64,000 bases of DNA, from contig JAWZYV010006201.1 of the NCBI GenBank assembly GCA_038373885.1, forward strand, positions 496,001 to 560,000. The letters run 5' to 3'. Position numbers and translations under genes: made by a program. The notes under the pieces were generated by a model. The model had not been told where the DNA came from. It saw only the letters and a program-made list of their open reading frames with translations, and made no database searches. The stretch comes from Cheiracanthium punctorium (Eukaryota; Arthropoda; Arachnida; Araneae; Cheiracanthiidae). Each line of letters opens with the position of its first letter. Positions within the stretch are counted from its first letter, which is position 1. Below are positions 11,815 to 23,379 of the stretch, piece after piece.

Positions 11815-12905
11815 TTACGTAGTATGGAATCCCAAGTAATTCATCAAGCAAGTGATAGCACATAATAACAATTAAAAAACGGGAACCACGAAATAAAAAT
11901 TGGAAATCCAGTGGCTATAAGTATTGTAAAAAACAGAGCTATCAAAGCTAAAGAGTGGAAAAACAAGCCAGGTGAGAACATGTGGGCTTAAGCCTAACTT
12001 CATGAACCCAAACAATGATGTGGAGATGAAATGGAAAATTGAAATGGAGTACTCCATTTTAGAGTACCACCATACTCACATTTCAATTTAAAAGAAAAGC
12101 AAAAATAGCTAGGTTTCTGCAGGTTACCTGACAAAAGAAGTCTTTTACGTAACCTGGGCTATAGGGAAAATAACCAACGACCATAGCTATAAGGAAAAAA
12201 ACCAACGTGAAAGCCAACCACACATGGAGTCTTTGCATGGACGTCGAAGCTCAGTGATGTCACCAATACTAGAAATCGATGCCAACAGAGAAAATCAAGT
12301 GAAATAAATAAAACAGCTAGAGCCAAGGAGTAAAAAGATAGAGAAAAAAAACAGACAAAAATGCTGTCAAAACCATGTTAATTTATCCAGAAATCCAGAA
12401 AATGGAAGAAAAAAGATATATAAATAAAAAATAAAATAAATAAATAAACAATTACTCTAGTATAGCTAACCTATGAGCAACATAGTACAAGCTTTAGTAG
12501 CTAAGAAGTACTAAGAAAAGATGGTAAATAAAGAATTAAGAGGAGGGGAAAGCTATTAAAATTAATAATAATAATTATAATAATAATATTACACATGTTT
12601 TTAGTGCTAATATTATTCTATGATATATATGTAAATTTGCACTTAGTAGGCTTATATTTGGTACAGTAGAGTAAAAAATAAAAACACACCTCAAAAAGAA
12701 TAAGTACCAGTAATCAAGAATTCTACAGTGTTTCTTTTTAATAAATTTTTTTGTATAAAATAATTATTTTATACAAAATAAATATATTAATAATATATAA
12801 ATATATTAATATATATTTTATGATTTTTTAAAATATTTTTGAGAATTTGAAATAACCAATAACCAAACCCATCCTCACAATCGAATAATCTAATTTGGAC
12901 TTACA
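11815..12905. other. AT-rich sequence, possibly 3' part of the decayed Penelope-like element
   Basis: No coding segment recognised. It lies directly 3' (minus strand) of the RT fragments, where a Penelope-like element would carry its GIY-YIG endonuclease, but I could not find one. Confidence 0.35.
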
Positions 12906-12908
12906 GTT

Positions 12909-13118
12909 TTATTTATTACATATTGGATATATTATTGATTTTAGAAATCTACCTGGATATTTATATGTAAGAGCTGTTTTATATAGGTATGTTAAGTTAA
13001 GAGAGTGTATTCTATATTTATGACTGGAGATTATGTTTCTAAAAACAGATGTGTGCATTTGAAGTAAAATGAGTAAGAGCATTAACATGAAAATTAAAAT
13101 CATCTCTTTTATTAAATA
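12909..13118 (-). pseudogene. Penelope-like reverse transcriptase, fragment 3 (C-terminal)
   Basis: Minus-strand segments read NKRDDFNFHVN then, in a shifted frame, FRNIISSHKYRIHSLN, the part after the catalytic motif in Penelope-type RTs. It continues directly from fragment 2 once the Helitron at 13119-19124 is removed. A frameshift and stops mark it as dead. Confidence 0.65.
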
Positions 13119-13304
13119 CTAGCTGAAGTACCCGTTCTTCGCACGGGAATGAATGTACTTTTTGACATTAATATTTGTTGTGATTACTATTTATTGTAAT
13201 AAAGAGATATAGCAAAATGGATATCGCGTTATATTGTGTTCAATAATCATGCATACTGAATTTCAAGGCAATCGATTTTACGGTGCAGAAGGCGATGCGG
13301 CGTA

Positions 13305-14041
13305 GCGCAATCTAGTGGCGAGTTTTAGCAAAACGGATACGGCGAAAATATTCTTCGCATTCAGATATCGATGCATACGAATTTTCATGACGATCGGCTG
13401 AATAGTCCTGAAGTTCATGTGTTGACGCGACATCTAGTGTCAAGTTATAGGAAAATGGATCGTGCCAAACTCTTCCCCGTGTTCAAATATCTATGTATAC
13501 CTATTTCCATGGCGATCATTCGCACAGTCAAGAAGTGATACACTGCAGGGCCATCTAGTGGTTAATTAAAGAAATGATTTGCTACAGCGCCGTCATGTGG
13601 CGAGTTATAGGAAAATGGATAACGCCAAAATATTCTCATTGTTCAAATAGCTATGAGTACTGATTTTCATAGCCACCGTTTGAATGGTCAAAAATTTGGC
13701 CTGCTGCAGCGTCATCTAGTGGCGAGTTAAAATAATAATGCATTGCAGTGCAACCTAGTGGTGAGTAACATTAAAAGTAACACAGTTAGAATATATTCTT
13801 CGTTCTCAAATGTGTAAGTATAAAAAATTTTATGCCGATCGGTCGAACGGTATAGAAGTTGATGCGTTGCAGCGCTATTTAGCGGTAAGTTACAGCAAAT
13901 GGATAGTGAAAAATATTCTCCGTGTTCTAATATCCGCGTGTACCAAATTTCATAGAAATTGGTTGGACGATATTCGCATAGCAAACGGCTAAACGGAATG
14001 GAATTCGACGTTCTGCTGCGCCAGCTAGTGGCTAGTTAGAG
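13305..14041. repeat. Array of eight GCGCCATCTAGTGG-like boxes (Helitron A)
   Basis: Boxes at 13305, 13427, 13548, 13587, 13709, 13748, 13872 and 14028, spaced mostly ~122 or ~39 bp, lie in degenerate units containing AAAATGGATA and CAAATATCTATGTATAC. The consensus on the reverse strand, CCACTAGATGGCGC, fits the CTCF core CCASYAGRKGGCRS. Confidence 0.75.
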
Positions 14042-14548
14042 GAAAACGGATAGCATAAAAACCTTCTCCGTGATAAAAGACTTAGGTGAACCAAATTTCA
14101 TGGTGATCGGTGAAACGGTGCTGAGTTTTTCAACCTCCTACACACATACCAACATTCATTTTTATCTATAACCAGTCTTATTATATATACCAGTCTCAAG
14201 TAAAATCCAGTTTCAAATCTAAGCCTCGCCAAAGTGCCAGCATACGCCATTTTGCAAGAGTTTTTTCAGGGAATCATTCGAAGCATTGACTTAGCAGCAA
14301 TCAAAGTGGGAAATGGTTCGACCGCCAGGCATTTTTACTTCCTTGTACGTAGTATAAGGAAGTAATGTGATCCCGAAAAATTTTGGGGGCCAAATTTCGA
14401 CATAAAAACCGATTTTGACTACCTCTAAATTTAATTTAAAAATTTTTTTCGATGCATCTCATCGTAGGCTAGCATGCACGATCCTATTAACGCGTCTGCA
14501 ACTCATTTTGACCAGTGGCGAGTCTACTGTGGCCAGTTTTTCCATGCC

Positions 14549-14581
14549 GTCTGTACGTACGTACGTACGTACGTATGTATG
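14549..14581. repeat. (GTAC)n/(GTAT)n microsatellite
   Basis: Tetranucleotide run GTACGTACGTAC grading into GTATGTATGTA, inside the 1.98-kb element. Confidence 0.85.
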
Positions 14582-14639
14582 TAACTCGCATATCTCAAAA
14601 ACTATTGGTCGTAGAATGTTGAGATTTGATATTTAGGAT

Positions 14640-15110
14640 TGTTCTATGATCTAGTTGTGCACCTCCCCTTTTGGTGGCAATCGAATGGATAGTTTATGTA
14701 CAGGACCGCCCAAAAGATTCGAAATACATTACGCTCTATGGGCCGAAATTCATTAAACTCGCCTAACTCAAAAGCTATTAGGCGTAGATTGTCGAAACTT
14801 CATATTTTGGATAGTTGTAACATCTAGTTGTGCACCTCCCCTTTTGGTTCCATTCGACTCGATAGTTTATCTACAGGACTGCCCAAAACATTCGAAATAC
14901 ATTACACTCAATGGGCCGAAATTCATTAAACTCGCATATCTCAAAAACTGTTAGGCGTTGAATGTTGAAACTTTATATTTAGGATTGTTGTAACATCTAG
15001 TTGTGCACCTCCCCTTTCGGTTCCATTCGACTGAATAGTTTATCTACAGGACCGCCCAAAAGATTCGAAATACATTACGCTCTATGGGCCGAAATTCATC
15101 AAAGCGTTTT
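14640..15110. repeat. ~180-bp tandem units, 2.6 copies
   Basis: CATCTAGTTGTGCACCTCCC (or GATCTAG...) recurs at about 14650, 14823 and 14995 with conserved GATTCGAAATACATTAC between; a fourth diverged start is at 15466. Confidence 0.8.
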
Positions 15111-15587
15111 TTAGAGGTATTGGGATATTTCAAACGACTCAGAAGGTATATATGCTGTAAAGAGTTAGAAAATGAATTTCTCCATTAAAAAAAAGTGTCT
15201 TTATCATTTATAGTTCTGCTACAGGAACACTCAAAAGATTTCCAATACATTACGGCCAATAGCAATTTTAGGGGCATTCATCCATTTCCAGCACAATACC
15301 GTCCTACCACATAAGTTAGGTAATGGTCCGACCACGGTCACGTGCCTCCCTCAAGAACTGTGCCAAAAGTCGCCAAGCTTGGCGACTTTTGGTGTACGTG
15401 TGTGCATATTTAACTCTCAAATCTCAAAAACTATTATGAAATTTCATATATAAGAATGTTGTAACATCTAGTTGTGCATCTCGATTTTTGGTTCCAATCT
15501 ACTGGAGAGTTTATTTACAGGACCACCGAAAAGAATTTCAGTACCTTAATGTCTATGGACATCTTCATTATACTACAACTGTAGACA

Positions 15588-15844
15588 GTCATTGTTTGGT
15601 ACATGCCCAAAATCTCGCCGTCTGTCCTCGACCTTGGCGAGTTTTGGCGAAATATCGCCAAATTTGGCGATAGTCAGTCATTTGGTCCATGCCCAAAGTA
15701 TCGCCATTTGTCATCGTTCTTGGCGAGTTTTGGCGAAATATCGCCAAATTTGGCGATAATCTGTCATTGTTTGGTTTATGCTTAAAATCTCGCCAAATGT
15801 CGTCGACATTGACGAGTTTCGCCGAAATATCGCCAAATTTGGCG
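15588..15844. repeat. Three ~86-bp units rich in TGGCGA/TCGCCA
   Basis: Each unit contains GGCGAGTTTTGGCGAAATATC then GCCAAATTTGGCG, itself palindromic. Reading frames across the region are by-products of the repeat. Confidence 0.8.
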
Positions 15845-18800
15845 CCAAAAATTATTTCCTATTTTGTATAACTCTAAAACTTTAACCCGTAGATTTTTTA
15901 ACTTTGTATTTAGAACTATTGTAATACCTAACTGTTTTCAATATCTTTTTTGACAGCAATCGACTGAGAATTTATTTACATGGTGAGCCAAATGACTTTG
16001 AATACATTGAGGTGTATAGATGCATTCAACTCATTGAAAGTCTGTGGTCAATGACTACTTTGGCTATCCCCAAAATCTCGCTGACTATCTCAAGTTTGTC
16101 GGCTTTTGGTGAAATATCGCCAAATAAAGTGTCAGAAGGAAATCTTTCAAATTGAACTCAGCTTGGCGATATCGAAATATTTGGCTAGAATTCGCTAAAC
16201 CTTACTATTATTGATATTTTATCTCTTTCAAACAAATAAATGTAGAGGAAGTGCGTCGAAAATATTTTTGATCTAATGGACGTGCAAGGAAGTCATGTGT
16301 TGGACACATCAGATTTTTTTGAAAAGTGGAATCCCTTAATACAGCCTCATTTTTTAAATTATCAACTATAACATGTTTTATTCATCGTTACCTCGATGTA
16401 CTAAATGTGAAGATTTCAATTTTCTGAAATTTGGCGGATTTCCCCCAAGTTAAATCAATGTACTCAATTGGCGAGAATTCTGAAGCTACATCGCTTGAAA
16501 TGCCCTAATAACTGCATTATTTCTGCACGGATAGTTAAAATTTCATGCTGTATTCTAAGAAAACCTATACACTTGTTTTCAAAAATGGTATTCCCTTAAG
16601 CTCTCAGTAAATTGCGCCAAAAAGCCTAAAACTGTGCAAACCGCTAGAACTCACTTTCTAAAAATCGGCCTATCAGCCATTTTATTTTTCGCCAAACTAA
16701 AAAAATTTACATATTAGTCTCGGAAATCTTCGATCCTCATTGTTTTGCGTATAAAACATTTCATTCCTGCTCTCATTTCTTATGCGCACACGATATTATA
16801 ATTAAAAAAATAACCTTACAAATATAAACTAAAAAAATCATTATTATTCTTTTCTTTTCACTTTAAGAATTTAAAACATTTTATTCGGCAAAATCGTCAC
16901 ACATGGCAACCAAGATGCTTATTTCACACACTTTTTTCACTACAGGGGTTACAATTACATAAAGCTTTCTGCGTGGAGAACATAAAAAATCTCTTAAATT
17001 CCGGGAACGGATGGACTTTCAAAGTTTTAAAGTGGACTATCATTTATTCTATATTATTTTACATATATCTGTGTAAAATTTCAGGCTGACAGGTCCATTT
17101 TTGTGGAATTGTATACTACCCAAATCACCAAATTGACAAACAGAATTTGATTTTTATTTATAAGATTACCTACGCTTGTTTTTAAAAATACCCTCTCATT
17201 AAATTGCGCCAAGCGCTAGAATCATAGAAAATCTGACACACTTTCGGATTTTAAATACGCACTAAAGTGCTATATATAAAAAGTGTTATAATCCATGGGT
17301 CTTCCCTATTTTCGTTCCTTCTTTTATTAAGTTGGAAAGTGTATCATTATTCATGAGTGTGATTAAACAAAATTAAAATTGATATTTCTAACATCCTTTT
17401 TTCTGGATGTAATATATTAGAAATAGATGCAGAAAAGCTGCTCAGAAAAATGCACAATTCCAACTGAATGAAAATTTCAAAAACTTATACGCAAGTGTAT
17501 TCATAACCCAAATAGCAGACGATTAAATTACGATAAATAGCGCCAAGCGTTAGAATCCTCCACAAAATCGGACATCAACCCCTTTATTTTTCGCCCAATT
17601 AAAAAGTTGCACATTTATTTTCGGAAAATTTCCAAATTCTATTTTTCTTTTGAGTATATATCATTTCATTCCCGCTCTGATTTCACACGCACACGATATT
17701 TTAATTTAAAAACAACCTTACAAATAATCTAGTCAAAATAAAAAAAAATCGTTATTCTTTTAATTTTACTTCAAGAGTCTGAATCATTTAATGAACTGCC
17801 GAATGTGGCAACCTATATAAGCTTAATTGTCGCTTAATGCACTGTGGGGTTACAATTACGAAATGGCGGAAAGCAAAAATTAGCCTTTTGCGATACGTTT
17901 TTATCGATATTTCCTAAAATAGTTCGAATTTTGAAAAAATCGCTTCGAGGTGTGTCGGGACCTGTCATGGAGAATTTCCGTTCAAAATTTGGTAGGTCTA
18001 CGATCACCCGTTTGCGAGCTACGCGAGACACAGACAAACAAACAGTTTACACACATTGTTTTATTAATATAGATACCAGTCTCAAATAAAATCCAGTTTC
18101 AAATCTAAGCCTCACCAAAGTGCCAACATACGCCATTTTGCAAGAGTTTTTTCAGGGAATCATTCGAAGCATTGACTTATCAGCAATCAAAATGGGAAAT
18201 GGTTCGACCGCCAGGCATTTTTTTGAAAAGTGGAATCCCTTAATACAGCCTTAATAACAACCCTTAATAACAAAATCATTTTTTAAATTATCAACTATAA
18301 CATGTTTCATTCATCGTTACCTCGATGTACTAAATGCGAAGATTTCAATTTTCTGAAATTTGGCGGATTTCCCCCAACTAAAATCAATGCACTCAATTGG
18401 CGAGAATGCTGAAGATAGATCGCTTGAAATCTCTTAATAACTGCATTATTTCCGCACGGATCATTAAAATTTAACGCTGTATTCTAATAAAACCTTTGCA
18501 CTTGTTTTCAAAAATTCGTTTCCTTAAGCTCTCAGTAAATTTCGCCAAGCCGGAAACAGTGTAAACCGCTAGAACTCACTTTCTCGGCATTTGAGCCATT
18601 TTATTTTTTCGCCAAACTAAAAAATTTTAACATATTAGCCTCGGAAATCTTCAATTCTTATTGTTTTGCGTATAAAACATTTCATTCCTGCTCCGATTTC
18701 CTATGCACACGATATTATAATTTTAAAAAAATAACATTACGAATATAAACTAACAAAAAAAAATCATTATTATTCTTTTATCTTTACTTTGAGAATTTAA

Positions 18801-19045
18801 AACATTTTATTCGGCAAAATCGCCACACATGGCAACCACGATCCTTATTTCACACTTTTTTGACTACAGGGGTTACAATTTCGGAAAGCTTTTTGCGTGG
18901 AGAACATAAAAAATCTCTTAAATTCCGGGAACGGGTGGACTTTCAAAGTTTTAAAGTGGACTATCTTTTATTCTATATTATTTTACACATCTGTGCCCAA
19001 TTTCAGGCTGATAGGTCCATTTTTGTGGATTTGTATACGAATCAA

Positions 19046-19100
19046 ATCCACAAACAAACAAACAAACAAACAAACAAATAAACAAACAAACAAACAAACA
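19046..19100. repeat. (CAAA)n microsatellite in Helitron A
   Basis: CAAACAAACAAA tract just inside the Helitron 5' end; the equivalent tract in Helitron B is at 22580-22620. Confidence 0.85.
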
Positions 19101-19124
19101 GAATTTCATTTTTATTTATAAGGA

Positions 19125-19456
19125 TATTGAAAGATAGACTCTTATCATTAATTTTAAGTTGTCTAAACTAAAAGTCTAAAACGTTTATTAATCTATTATC
19201 ATTAGGATTTTTTATTAAATCTAGGGCTGAATGGTAAGCTATTGGTAAATTGTCAGAATAATTCTAATTATTATCAGTAGCTATTATAATAATGTCATCT
19301 ATGTACCTATATACTATAAGAGATTGATTATTGTAATTTTTTTCATAATTATATAAATATAGGTCAGCTAACTAACTAGAATTAGAACTCTCTGTGGTAT
19401 TCCTAAAATTTACTTATATAATTTATTATTATGTAGAATGTAATTATTATAAACTA
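19125..19456 (-). pseudogene. Penelope-like reverse transcriptase, fragment 2 (catalytic YIDD)
   Basis: Minus strand reads NYILHNNKLYK, LGIPQ, LADLYLYNYEKNY, then RYIDDIIIIATD, matching RT motifs B' (GIPQG) and C (YxDD), followed by KINDKSLSFNI. Stops and a frameshift interrupt it. It lies between the two Helitrons. The order of motifs is that of Penelope-like elements. Confidence 0.75.
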
Positions 19457-22400
19457 CTAGCTGAAGTACCCGTTCTTCGCACGGGAATGAATGGACTTTT
19501 TGACATTAATATTTGTTGTGATTACTATTTATTGTAATAAAGAGATATAGCAAAATGGATATCGCGTTATATTGTGTTCAATAATCATGCATACTGAATT
19601 TCAAGGCAATCGTTTTTACGGTGCAGAAGGCGATGCGGAGTAGCACAATCTAGTGGCGAGTTTTAGCAAAACGGATACGGCAAAAATATTCTTCGCATTC
19701 AGATATCGATGTATACGAATTTTCATGACGATCGGCTGAATAGTCTTGAAGTTCATGTGTTGACGCGACATCTAGTGTCAAGTTATAGGAAAATGGATCG
19801 TGCCAAACTCTTCCCCGTGTTCAAATATCTATGTATACCCATTTTCATAGCGATCATTCGCACAGTCAAGAAGTGATACACTGCAGGGCCATCTAGTGGT
19901 TAATTAAAGTAATGATTTACTACAGCGCCGTCAGGTGGCGAGTTATAGCAAAATGAATAACGCCAAAATATTCTCATTGTTCAAATAGCTATGTATACTG
20001 ATTTTTATAGCCACCGTTTGAATGGTCAAAAATTTGGCCTGCTGCAGCGTCATCTAGTGGCGATTTAAAATAATAATGCATTGCAGTGCCATCTAGTGGT
20101 GAGTAACATCAAAAGTAACGCAGTTAGAATATATTCTTCGTTCTCAAATGTGTAAGTATAAAAAAATTTATGCCGATCGGTCGAACGGTATAGAAGTTGA
20201 TGCGTTGCAGCGCTATTTAGCGGTAAGTTACAGCAAATGGATAGTGAAAAATATTCTCCGTGTTCTAATATTCGCGTGTACCAAATTTCATCGAAATCGG
20301 TTGGACGATATTCGCATAGCAAACGGCTAAACGGTATAGAATTCGACGTTGTGCTGCGGCACCAAGTGGCAAGTTAAGGAAAACGGATAGCATAAAAACC
20401 TTCTCCATCATAAAAGACTTAGTTGAACCAAATTTCATGGTGCAACGATGCTGGAGTTTTTCAACCTCATACACACATACCAACATTCATTTTTATCTAT
20501 AACCATTCTTATTATACGTATATACCAGTCTCAAGTAAAATCCAGTTTCAAATCTAAGCCTCGCCAAAGTGCCAGCATACGCCATTTTGCAAGAGTTTTT
20601 TCAGGGAATCATTCGAAGCATTGCCTTAGCAGCAATCAAAATGGGAAATGGTTCGACCGCCAGGCATTTATTTGAAAAGTGGAATCCCTTAATACAGCCG
20701 CATTTTTTAAATTATCAACTATAACATGTTTTATTCATCGTTACCTCGATGTACTAAATGCGAAGATTTCAATTTTCTGAAATTTGGCGGATTTCCCCCA
20801 AGTTAAATCAATGTACTCAATTGGCGAGAATTCTGAAGCTACATCGCTTGAAATGCCCTAATAACTGCATTATTTCTGCACGGATAGTTAAAATTTAATG
20901 CTGTATTCTAAGAAAACCTATACACTTGTTTTCAAAAATGCTATTCCCTTAAGCTCTCAGTAAATTGCGCCAAAAAGCCTAAAACTGTGCAAACCGCTAG
21001 AACTCACTCTCCTCACTCTCTAAAAATCGGCCTAGCAGCCATTTTTTTTTTCGCCAAACTAAAAAAAATTACATATTAGTCTCGGATATCTTCGATCCTC
21101 ATTGTTTTGCGTATAAAACATTTCATTCCTGCTCTCATTTCTTATGCGCACACGATATTATAATTAAAAAAATAACCTAAAAAAATAAACTAAAAAAATC
21201 ATTATTATTCTTTTATTTTTACTTTAACAATTTAAAACATTTTATTCGGCAAAATCGCTACACATGGCAACCAAGATGCTTATTTCACACACTTTTTTCA
21301 CTACAGGGGTTAATATTACGTAAAGCTTTCTGCGTGGAGAACATAAAAAATCTCTTAAATTCCGGGAACGGAAATAAAGTGGAGTTTCAAAGTTTTAAAC
21401 TGGACTATCATTTATTCTATATTATTTTACATATCTGTGTAAAATTTCAGGCTGACAGGTCCATTTTTGTGGAATTGTATAGTACCCAAATCAACAAATT
21501 GACAAACAGAATTTCATTTTTATTTATGATAACCTACGCTTGTTTTTAAAAATACCCTCTCATTAAATTGCGCCAAGCGCTAGAATCATAGAAAATCTGA
21601 CACACTTTCAGATTTTTAAATACGCACTAAAGTGCTATATATAAAAAGAGTTATAATCCATGGGTCTTCCCTATTTTCGTTCCTTCTTTCATTAAGTTGG
21701 AAAGTGTATCATTATTCATGAGTGTGATTAAACAAAATTAAAAATGATATTTCTACCATCCTTTTTTCTGGATGTAATACATTAGATGCAGAAAAGCTGC
21801 TCAGAAAAATGCACAATTCCAACTGAATGAAAATTTCAAAAACTTATACGCAGGTGTATTCATAACCCAAATAGCAGACGATTAAATTACGATAAATAGC
21901 GCCAAGCGTTAGAATCCTCCTCAAAATCGCGAGAATGCTGAAGATAGATCGCTTGAAATCCCTTAATAACTGCATTATTTTCGCACGGATCATTAAAATT
22001 TAACGCTGTATTCTAATAAAACCTTTGCACTTGTTTTCAAAAATCCGTTTCCTTAAGCTCTCAGTAAATTGCGCCTAGCCGGAAACTGTGCAAACCGCTA
22101 GAACTCACTTTCTCGGCATTTGAGCCATTTTATTTTTTCGCCAAACTAAAAAATTTTAACATATTAGCCTCGGAAATCTTCAATTCTTATTGTTTTGCGT
22201 ATAAAACATTTCATTCCTGCTCCGATTTCCCATGCACACGATATTATAATTAAAAAAAATATAACCTTACGAATATAAACTAACAAAAAAAAAATCATTA
22301 TTATTCTTTTATTTTTACTTTGAGAATTTAAAACATCTTATTCGGCAAAATCGCCACACATGGCAACCACGATCCTTATTTCACACTTTTTTCACTACAG

Positions 22401-22645
22401 GGGTTACAATTACGGAAAGCTTTTTGCGTGCAGAACATAAAAAATCTCTTAAATTCCGGGAACGGGTGGACTTTCAAAGTTTTAAAGTGGACTATGATTT
22501 ATTCTATATTATTTTACATATCTGTGCAAAATTTCAGGCTGATAGGTCCATTTTTGTGGATTTGTATACAACTCAAATCCACAAACAAACAAACAAATAA
22601 ACAAACAAACAAACAAACAGAATTTCATTTTTATTTATAAGAAGA
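19457..22645 (-). mobile_element. Non-autonomous Helitron B (3.2 kb)
   Basis: Minus strand starts TCTTCTTATAAATAAAAATG and ends in the same CCCGT/ACGGG hairpin, 12 nt, then CTAG. Inserted between A and T; removal restores the RT frame (LLKFIVYNNY). Its sequence is collinear with Helitron A but lacks the 1.98-kb insert and a ~0.83-kb internal segment. It carries its own CTCF-core-like box array (about 19644-20370). Confidence 0.88.
19640..20375. repeat. CTCF-core-like box array (Helitron B)
   Basis: Parallel array to that in Helitron A. The best boxes are GCGTCATCTAGTGG at 20047-20060 and GTGCCATCTAGTGG at 20086-20099; others are diverged. Confidence 0.7.
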
Positions 22646-23375
22646 TGAACTTTAACAGATCTTTGAAATAATTAGTATCTATATTAGATGGCAAGCTAAT
22701 ATTATTAATACCAATTATAAATAGATTTAATATAACATCGTACAAATCGTCGAATTGTATCCTAATGAATAGGTCTTTGAAATCATAAGTAGATACTTTA
22801 ATCACATTGTGTAAATCTTTAATCTTATTTTTTAGTTCATAGCTATTACCTACAGATATAGAAGATGTATTTGATTTTATGTACAGATCATATATGCATA
22901 GAAGTAAGTATTTTAAGTAATATTTTACTGCCTATATTATTATATATGTGTTACATCCTATAGTAACAGTCCTGAATTTTAGTGGTGTTTTATGAAACTT
23001 AGGTATTAGCACTAAATAAGGATATTTTAGATATTCATGTTTTATCTTAAGTAATTTCAGGAAAGCTAAAATCTTTTTATTCATTGTTAACTCAGAGATA
23101 TTGGTTAGATTGAAGTTAGGATTATCGTTTATGGACAATGCTAAGAGATTGCGATATATCTTCTTACATATAATAGCATAGTTGTTACTAGACTTATCAA
23201 CATTAAGTTATAATAAAGTTATTCTGTAACTCTTTTACTTGAGTATTTAGATTTATATTGTTAGTATAACTGAAAGTACAAACTAATTGTTTATTTAGAT
23301 CAGCAAGAAAATTATATTTCCATTCATTAAAGAGAGCAGAAGATATATGGTATTTAATAGAAGTATTATATATAT
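22646..23375 (-). pseudogene. Penelope-like reverse transcriptase, fragment 1 (N-terminal half)
   Basis: Minus strand gives LFNEWKYNFLADLNKQL, DKSSNNYAIICKKIY, then PKFHKTPLKFRTVTIGCNTY and STYDFKDLFIRIQ (RT motif A). The DK...K and P(K)xHK...KFR..GCN signatures are typical of Penelope-like RTs. In-frame stops and one frameshift show decay. The 5' limit is uncertain. Confidence 0.78.
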
Positions 23376-23379
23376 ATAA

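Larger units (their letters stand above)
14337..16312. mobile_element. Unclassified 1.98-kb insertion in Helitron A
   Basis: Starts ACTTCCTTGTACGTAGTATA and ends near CAAGGAAGTCATGTG...ACATCAGATTTT. Absent at the equivalent positions of Helitron B (20669) and of the internal repeat (18216), so it is a discrete insertion into a T-run. It contains a (GTAC)n run, three ~180-bp units with CATCTAGTTGTGCACCTCCC, and three ~86-bp GGCGA palindromic units. I recall similar repeats from arthropod genomes but cannot assign a class. Confidence 0.75.
13119..19124 (-). mobile_element. Non-autonomous Helitron A (6.0 kb, composite)
   Basis: On the minus strand it starts TCCTTATAAATAAAAATG and ends hairpin CCCGT-GCGAAGA-ACGGG, 12 nt, CTAG. 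It sits between A and T with no target duplication, and deleting it restores the RT frame (SFNIFNKRDD). These are Helitron hallmarks (5' TC, 3' CTRR, A|T target). It holds several internal 5'-end-like segments (near 14188, 17165, 18072), a 1.98-kb unrelated insert (14337-16312) and an array of CTCF-core-like sites (13305-14041). No Rep/helicase seen. Confidence 0.88.

Noticed and set aside
15603..15871. Possible repeat-protein gene (overlapping 60-codon frames)
   Set aside because: Frames arise from the 86-bp TGGCGA tandem units in a non-coding element.
13119..22645. Simple tandem segmental duplication of 13-19 kb and 19.5-22.6 kb
   Set aside because: The intervening and flanking sequences are successive parts of one reverse transcriptase and are not duplicated, so two separate Helitron insertions fit better.
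22932..23138. Independent small gene starting at 23138
   Set aside because: It is the PKFHK...KFR segment of the Penelope-like RT; the upstream RT motifs continue in a shifted frame.
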